Source of the DNA: Martinezella miluonensis
Lineage (GTDB): Bacteria; Pseudomonadota; Alphaproteobacteria; Rhizobiales; Rhizobiaceae
Direction: 5' to 3'
DNA length: 64,000 nt
Assembly (NCBI RefSeq): GCF_900094545.1
Contig: NZ_FMAH01000004.1
Location: 62,001 to 126,000, forward strand
The notes below the pieces were generated by a model. It was not told the DNA's origin, ran no database searches, and saw only the letters and a list, made by a program, of their open reading frames with translations. Numbering within the stretch: position 1 is the stretch's first letter; each line of letters opens with the position of its first letter. A program made the translations under genes and the position numbers. Positions 59,892-64,000 of this stretch are shown piece after piece.

Positions 59892-60898
59892 CAGGAGGCT
59901 CGGACACTCAGCCGAAACTGGAGCATAAGGGCTACAATCGCGGCCTGATCCTTGGCCTGACGATGGCCGAATCCATGTTGCTTCTGGTCTTCTGCCTGCT
60001 GCTCGTAGCCGCCGCCTTGATTTCGGCGGAGAGAAACAAGCGCTATGAAGTCGAACGCAAGCTGCAGAAAGCCGAACAGCAGGTCGCCGTGCTTGAGAAG
60101 AAACGGGCCGAGCAGGCGACCGAGATCGTCTTGCTGCAGTCCAAGGTCGTCTCGGGCGATCTATCCGCTGCCGATAAAGCTGCGGTGGACAAGCAATGGC
60201 GGGAACTGGTGCTGGCGAAAAAGACGCTCGACAGTATGGCAGACGAGGGTGCGACACCGGGCGATTTGCAATCGCTTGCCAAGGTTGCGGCTGTTCTGAA
60301 AGAACATGGGGTCTCGATGGCGGCCGCGTCCGACCAGGTCAACAAGCTATTGGCCGGCAATGGCGGCGGGAACGGCATGCATGACTGGCCGCCCATCATC
60401 AATCTCGACGACGCCAAGAAGAATTATTTCCAATCCGGAAGCGCCGAGCTCACCGGCACCTTTGCGCAACTGCTCGACGGCACCATTACGGACGAAATTG
60501 CCACCAATCTCAGCCTCTACGGTGCCAACATCGTCGAAGTGATCGGCCACACGGACGAGCAGCCGGTGTCGCGCGAGAAATCCAATCTCGACGATACGCT
60601 GATCAACGCGATGGCCGGCAAGCTGCCGGTCTCGGCCTTGCTGCCGGCTGACAATGCCGGGCTTGGGCTCGCCCGCGCGATCGCGGTCGCCAACGTGCTC
60701 AAGGCCAATCCCAAGCTGAAGGATGCCACGATCCTGCCGATGTCCGCCGCCCAGCTGATCTTGCCGGGCGACACCATCACGTCCGGCCAGCGCGGTGCCG
60801 TCGAGTCACGACGTCGCATCGAAATCCGCGTACGCGGCAGGACGACGCCCGTTGCCGTCATCAACGCCGCCGCTGCACCGTCTGCCAATACGCAATAG
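59885..60898 (+). CDS. MotB/ZorB-like protein with OmpA peptidoglycan-binding domain
   Basis: 337 residues from the ATG at 59885, overlapping the previous stop by 7 bases; GTG 59876 is also in frame. One membrane helix (residues ~21-46, LILGLTMAESMLLLVFCLLL) holds an acidic residue, E29, where MotB and ZorB have Asp. A coiled coil follows (~50-105), then an OmpA-like domain: FQSGSAELTGTFAQLLDG, VIGHTDEQPVSREKSN, LGLARAIAVANVLKAN, RGAVESRRRIEIRV, with an insertion of about 25 residues before the LARA helix. It would anchor the channel to peptidoglycan. Confidence 0.85.
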   Translation: MVAGGSDTQPKLEHKGYNRGLILGLTMAESMLLLVFCLLLVAAALISAERNKRYEVERKLQKAEQQVAVLEKKRAEQATEIVLLQSKVVSGDLSAADKAAVDKQWRELVLAKKTLDSMADEGATPGDLQSLAKVAAVLKEHGVSMAAASDQVNKLLAGNGGGNGMHDWPPIINLDDAKKNYFQSGSAELTGTFAQLLDGTITDEIATNLSLYGANIVEVIGHTDEQPVSREKSNLDDTLINAMAGKLPVSALLPADNAGLGLARAIAVANVLKANPKLKDATILPMSAAQLILPGDTITSGQRGAVESRRRIEIRVRGRTTPVAVINAAAAPSANTQ

Positions 60899-60916
60899 CG
60901 CCGCTCTGCGAAGCTA

Positions 60917-62539
60917 TCAGCTTCTGAGGCCGGGCGCCTCGTAGCCTGTCCGCTCAACGTACTCCGTATAGCCGCCGGTATACTGATGGATACCCTCGGG
61001 CGTCAGCTCCAGAACGCGATTGGAGAGCGCCGCCAGGAAATGCCGGTCGTGCGAGACGAACAGCATGGTGCCCTCATATTGCGACAGCGCTTGAATGAGC
61101 ATTTCCTTGGTGTCGAGATCGAGATGGTTCGTCGGCTCGTCCAGCACCAGCAGGTTCGGCGGATCGAAGAGCATGATCGCCATGACCAGCCGCGCCTTCT
61201 CGCCGCCCGACAGCACGCGGCATTTCTTCTCCACGTCGTCGCCGGAAAAGCCGAAGCAGCCGGCGAGCGCACGCAGGGAGCCCTGGCCTGCCTGCGGAAA
61301 ATCGTGTTCTAGCTGCTGAAATACGGTGCGCTCTCCATCCAGCAGATCCATGGCGTGCTGGGCGAAGTACCCCAACTTCACGCTGGCGCCGAGCGCGACA
61401 CTGCCTTCATCCGGCTCCGTCGACCCGGCCACCAGCTTGAGCAGGGTGGATTTGCCGGCACCGTTGATGCCCATGATGCACCAGCGCTCGCGGCGGCGTA
61501 CCATGAAATCCAGTCCTTCGTAGATGCTGCGGCTGCCGTACTTCTTGTAAACGTTCTTCAGCACGGCCACGTCTTCGCCGGAGCGCGGTGCCGGCTGGAA
61601 CTCGAACGCAACGGTCTGGCGCCGCTTCGGCGGCTCGACGCGATCGATCTTTTCCAGCTTCTTCACGCGGCTCTGTACCTGCGAGGCATGCGAGGCGCGC
61701 GCCTTGAAGCGTTCGATGAACTTGATTTCCTTGGCAAGCATGGCCTGCTGGCGCTCGAATTGCGCCTGCTGCTGCTTTTCGTTCTGGGCGCGCTGCTGCT
61801 CGTAGAACTCATAGTCGCCCGAATAGCTGGTCAGGTTGCCGCCGTCGATTTCGATGATCTTGGTGACGATGCGGTTCATGAACTCGCGGTCGTGCGAGGT
61901 CATCAGAAGCGCGCCTTCATAGCCCTTCAGGAAGGCTTCCAGCCAGATCAGGCTTTCGAGATCGAGATGGTTGCTCGGCTCGTCGAGCAGCATGACATCA
62001 GGGCGCATCAGCAGGATGCGGGCCAGCGCCACGCGCATCTTCCAACCGCCGGAGAGCGCGCCGACATCACCGTCCATCATCTCTTGGCTGAAGCTCAAGC
62101 CCGCCAGAACCTCACGGGCGCGGCCCTCGAGCGCGTAGCCGTCCAGCTCTTCGTAGCGCGCCTGCACTTCGCCGTAACGCTCAATGATTTCATCCATTCT
62201 GTCGGCCTGATCCGGATCGATCATCGCGGCTTCCAGCTCGCGCAGTTCCGCAGCAACGGCGCTCACGGGGCCGGCACCCTCCATCACTTCCGCAACGGCG
62301 CTACGCCCGGACATCTCGCCGACGTCCTGATTGAAGTAACCGATGGTGACGCCCTTATCGACGGAAACCTGGCCCTCGTCGGGCTGCTCCCGTCCGGTGA
62401 TCATGCGGAAAAGCGTCGTCTTGCCAGCGCCATTGGGGCCGACGAGCCCGATGCTCTCGCCCCTGTTGAGCGCAGCGGATGCCTCGATGAAGAGGATGCG
62501 GTGGCTGTTTTGCTTGCTGATATTTTCGATACGAATCAT
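60917..62539 (-). CDS. ABC-F family ATP-binding protein
   Basis: 540 residues with two ABC domains and no membrane helices. First domain: Walker A GLVGPNGAGKTTL, signature LSGGWKMRVALARI, Walker B LLDEPSNHLDLES. Interdomain linker is long and charged (NEKQQQAQFERQQ). Second domain: GINGAGKSTLLK, LSGGEKARLVMAIM, LVLDEPTNHLDLD. ABC-F proteins act on the ribosome in translation control or drug protection; the precise subtype is not assigned. Convergent with the four-gene operon, 18 bases between stops. Confidence 0.94.
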   Translation of the reverse strand: MIRIENISKQNSHRILFIEASAALNRGESIGLVGPNGAGKTTLFRMITGREQPDEGQVSVDKGVTIGYFNQDVGEMSGRSAVAEVMEGAGPVSAVAAELRELEAAMIDPDQADRMDEIIERYGEVQARYEELDGYALEGRAREVLAGLSFSQEMMDGDVGALSGGWKMRVALARILLMRPDVMLLDEPSNHLDLESLIWLEAFLKGYEGALLMTSHDREFMNRIVTKIIEIDGGNLTSYSGDYEFYEQQRAQNEKQQQAQFERQQAMLAKEIKFIERFKARASHASQVQSRVKKLEKIDRVEPPKRRQTVAFEFQPAPRSGEDVAVLKNVYKKYGSRSIYEGLDFMVRRRERWCIMGINGAGKSTLLKLVAGSTEPDEGSVALGASVKLGYFAQHAMDLLDGERTVFQQLEHDFPQAGQGSLRALAGCFGFSGDDVEKKCRVLSGGEKARLVMAIMLFDPPNLLVLDEPTNHLDLDTKEMLIQALSQYEGTMLFVSHDRHFLAALSNRVLELTPEGIHQYTGGYTEYVERTGYEAPGLRS

Positions 62540-62641
62540 GTTTACGCGAGGCCCGGATAAGTTTTCGGCGCCCTTATGCCACGGCTCAGGCGCTCTGTCG
62601 CAGCTTTTTGGCCGGAAGATGTGGTCAATGGCAAACTGACG

Positions 62642-63640
62642 TCAGCCGCGATAAGCAGGCTGCCGCCGTGTCGGTCGCATTCTCCGGAGTATCGGCCGCT
62701 CTATATACAGGTAACAGACGATCGCAAAGGCCAGAGAACCCAATGCGATTAATACGGGCTGCGCGGCATGCGGCACGCCGAAGCGGAGCAGCAGCGCCGT
62801 GACTAAAATACCGGTCAGCACATGCCAGACGTAGATGGAATAGGACGCGTCCCCGAGGAAATGCAGGAACGCCAGTTTGGGCGCGCCCCGCTCCCGTTCT
62901 GCGAAAACAGCGCCTGACAACAACAGCACTGCGGGCACGCCCCAGCGAAGGGCTCGGTCGACATGCGCCAGCAGATCACTCGCCAGCAGCAGTATAAATC
63001 CGACGATCATCAGGCCGATGGCGGCGCCAAACGGCAGCCGGAAGCCCTGTTTCCACAAACGCCCGACGATGATTCCTGCCGCAAATTCCAGAATGACCGG
63101 CTGCGTGAAAACACTGATATAGCCGAGGGGCAGCAGATAATGCGCCATGACCGCAGCCACCAGAGCCACCACCAGGAACCATAGCCGCCTGAACTCCGGC
63201 AAAAACAATGAAATGGAAAAGATGAGATAGAAGAACATCTCGTAGGACAGGGTCCAGCCCTGTTCGACAAGCGGATGCAGCGCCTCATCCTTCGTGACCG
63301 GCAAGAAAAACAGCGAGCCGATCAGATTTCCTATGCTCGAATTCGTGTTGAAGAAGAACTGCGGCTTCGACATGGCGACGGCGAATGTTGCTGCCGTCGC
63401 AATCCAGTAAAGCGGCACTATTCTGCTGAGCCGACGCAGCATGAATTCCTGCGGACCGATCGGTTTCCCCTCGGTCGTAATCCACATGATAAAGCCACTG
63501 ATGACGAAGAATATGTCGACACCCGCTGCGCCGGCCTTGAATTCCAGTCCGTATGCCTCGCTGACATGGAAGCAAAGAACGGAAATTGCGGCGATGGCCC
63601 GCAGATATTGAATGCTCGTGATATCGTTGCCGATCTTCAT
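62642..63640 (-). CDS. Acyltransferase 3 (OafA/ExoZ-like) membrane protein
   Basis: 332 residues from the ATG at 63640 (MKIGNDITSIQYLRAIAAIS); the frame extends upstream without family sequence. About ten membrane helices. Acyltransferase_3 motifs: IQYLRAIAAISVLCFHVSEA, GVDIFFVISGFIMW, LRRLSRIVPLYWIATA, WTLSYEMFFYLIF. Such proteins O-acetylate polysaccharide such as exopolysaccharide or lipopolysaccharide; the target here is unknown. Confidence 0.93.
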   Translation of the reverse strand: MKIGNDITSIQYLRAIAAISVLCFHVSEAYGLEFKAGAAGVDIFFVISGFIMWITTEGKPIGPQEFMLRRLSRIVPLYWIATAATFAVAMSKPQFFFNTNSSIGNLIGSLFFLPVTKDEALHPLVEQGWTLSYEMFFYLIFSISLFLPEFRRLWFLVVALVAAVMAHYLLPLGYISVFTQPVILEFAAGIIVGRLWKQGFRLPFGAAIGLMIVGFILLLASDLLAHVDRALRWGVPAVLLLSGAVFAERERGAPKLAFLHFLGDASYSIYVWHVLTGILVTALLLRFGVPHAAQPVLIALGSLAFAIVCYLYIERPILRRMRPTRRQPAYRG

Positions 63641-63843
63641 GACGGTGCCTCGCGCGACTGGATTGTCATCGCCGACAGCTGGCCGGCAGGGCTTAGCGAT
63701 AGAATGCGTCGAAAGGCCGAGCACCCATGCAGAACGGCTTGGAGGGCACGGCGGACCGAATGTCACCGCGGCAACAATTCCAGTGAAAAGGGATCATTTC
63801 GTGGCCGAAATCGGGCATTTCGGCTGAGAAGCGGTGGCGCCGA

Positions 63844-63999
63844 TCAATCGAGGCTCTCCTTCATGCGCCGGATGCCTACTGATCTGCCGATCGCCCGTAA
63901 AGGGGCTTCGATGTCATCTGCGTATTTCGGGGAAGGCGAAATTTTCCACCCAAAGCGGCAGGTCTTGCTCTTAGCGGTGTCCATTCCGAAGCCGCCGGT
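63844..63999 (-). CDS. Possible C-terminal end of an unidentified protein
   Basis: Read on the minus strand from the right edge, the frame codes for about 51 residues (GFGMDTAKSKTCRFGWKI, ADDIEAPLRAIGRSV) and ends TGA at 63844-63846. The composition looks coding, but the bulk of the gene is outside the window and no family can be named. Confidence 0.4.
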   Translation of the reverse strand, partial: TGGFGMDTAKSKTCRFGWKISPSPKYADDIEAPLRAIGRSVGIRRMKESLD

Positions 64000-64000
64000 G

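Noticed and set aside
56712..60898. Naming the four-gene operon canonical Zorya
   Set aside because: The channel and anchor resemble ZorA and ZorB, but no ZorC, ZorD helicase or ZorE nuclease is present, and the first two genes have no Zorya counterpart that I recognise.
56712..60898. Naming the operon a Tol-Pal or flagellar motor cluster
   Set aside because: No TolA, TolB, Pal or flagellar genes; the third protein has a long coiled-coil tail and the fourth an OmpA domain, unlike TolR/ExbD.

Overview
ORGANISM. The window looks like chromosomal core sequence of a Rhizobium-group alphaproteobacterium (order Hyphomicrobiales/Rhizobiales). The grounds are high GC content, an alphaproteobacterial NDUFA12-type complex I accessory protein next to a DUF2155 protein, the aroQ-accB-accC-aat cluster, an RNase E whose S1 domain carries a long acidic insertion, a full S10-spc-alpha ribosomal operon, the DUF1656/FUSC/HlyD efflux set, and an intergenic inverted repeat of the kind common in rhizobia. 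There is no phage, insertion sequence, CRISPR array or integrase. LAYOUT. (1) 1-5300: 3' end of gatB, two GNAT acetyltransferases, an NDUFA12-like protein, a DUF2155 secreted protein, a DUF1062 protein and a decayed DUF2167 fragment. (2) 5.3-10.5 kb: minus-strand operon aroQ-accB-accC-aat, then a DsbA-like oxidoreductase and a divergent aminotransferase. (3) 10.6-19.4 kb: rne on the minus strand, divergent from amiC and mrcA (cell wall), then prfB, which is read through a programmed +1 frameshift. (4) 19.5-24.6 kb: nadK, tRNA-Thr(TGT), small unknown proteins, an Inh-type inhibitor, rlmB, tRNA-Tyr, tRNA-Gly(TCC) and a DUF3597 protein. (5) 25-41 kb: tuf, then rpsJ-rplCDWB-rpsS-rplV-rpsC-rplP-rpmC-rpsQ-rplNXE-rpsNH-rplFR-rpsE-rpmD-rplO-secY-adk-rpsMK-rpoA-rplQ, with several terminator-like hairpins between genes. 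(6) 41-47 kb: DUF2809 protein, an AaeXAB-like efflux operon behind a MarR regulator, and msrPQ (repair of periplasmic methionine sulfoxide). (7) 47.5-53.8 kb: ilvD, intergenic repeat, an LprI-like protein, a DegQ/DegP-type protease, rarA and small unknown proteins. (8) 53.9-56.3 kb: a DapA-family protein without its catalytic lysine and a PanE/ApbA-family reductase. (9) 56.7-60.9 kb: a tightly overlapping four-gene envelope operon of unknown function. (10) 60.9-64 kb: an ABC-F ATPase, an acyltransferase-3 membrane protein and probably the C-terminal end of one more gene. MAIN POINTS OF INTEREST. The operon at 56712-60898 encodes a polytopic coiled-coil protein, a single-pass protein with a von Willebrand A-like periplasmic domain, a MotA/TolQ/ExbB-like channel protein with a long coiled-coil tail, and a MotB-like protein with one membrane helix and an OmpA-type peptidoglycan-binding domain. 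It resembles the ZorA/ZorB motor core of Zorya defence but has no ZorC/ZorD/ZorE effector, and it sits among core genes, so it may be an undescribed ion-driven envelope machine. Second, the single tuf gene has the flank usual for one rhizobial tuf copy on its left (rlmB, tRNA-Tyr, tRNA-Gly) and the flank of the other copy on its right (rpsJ). The block normally between the two copies (tRNA-Trp, secE, nusG, rplKAJL, rpoBC, rpsLG, fusA) is absent, which points to recombination between tuf copies or to an assembly collapse.
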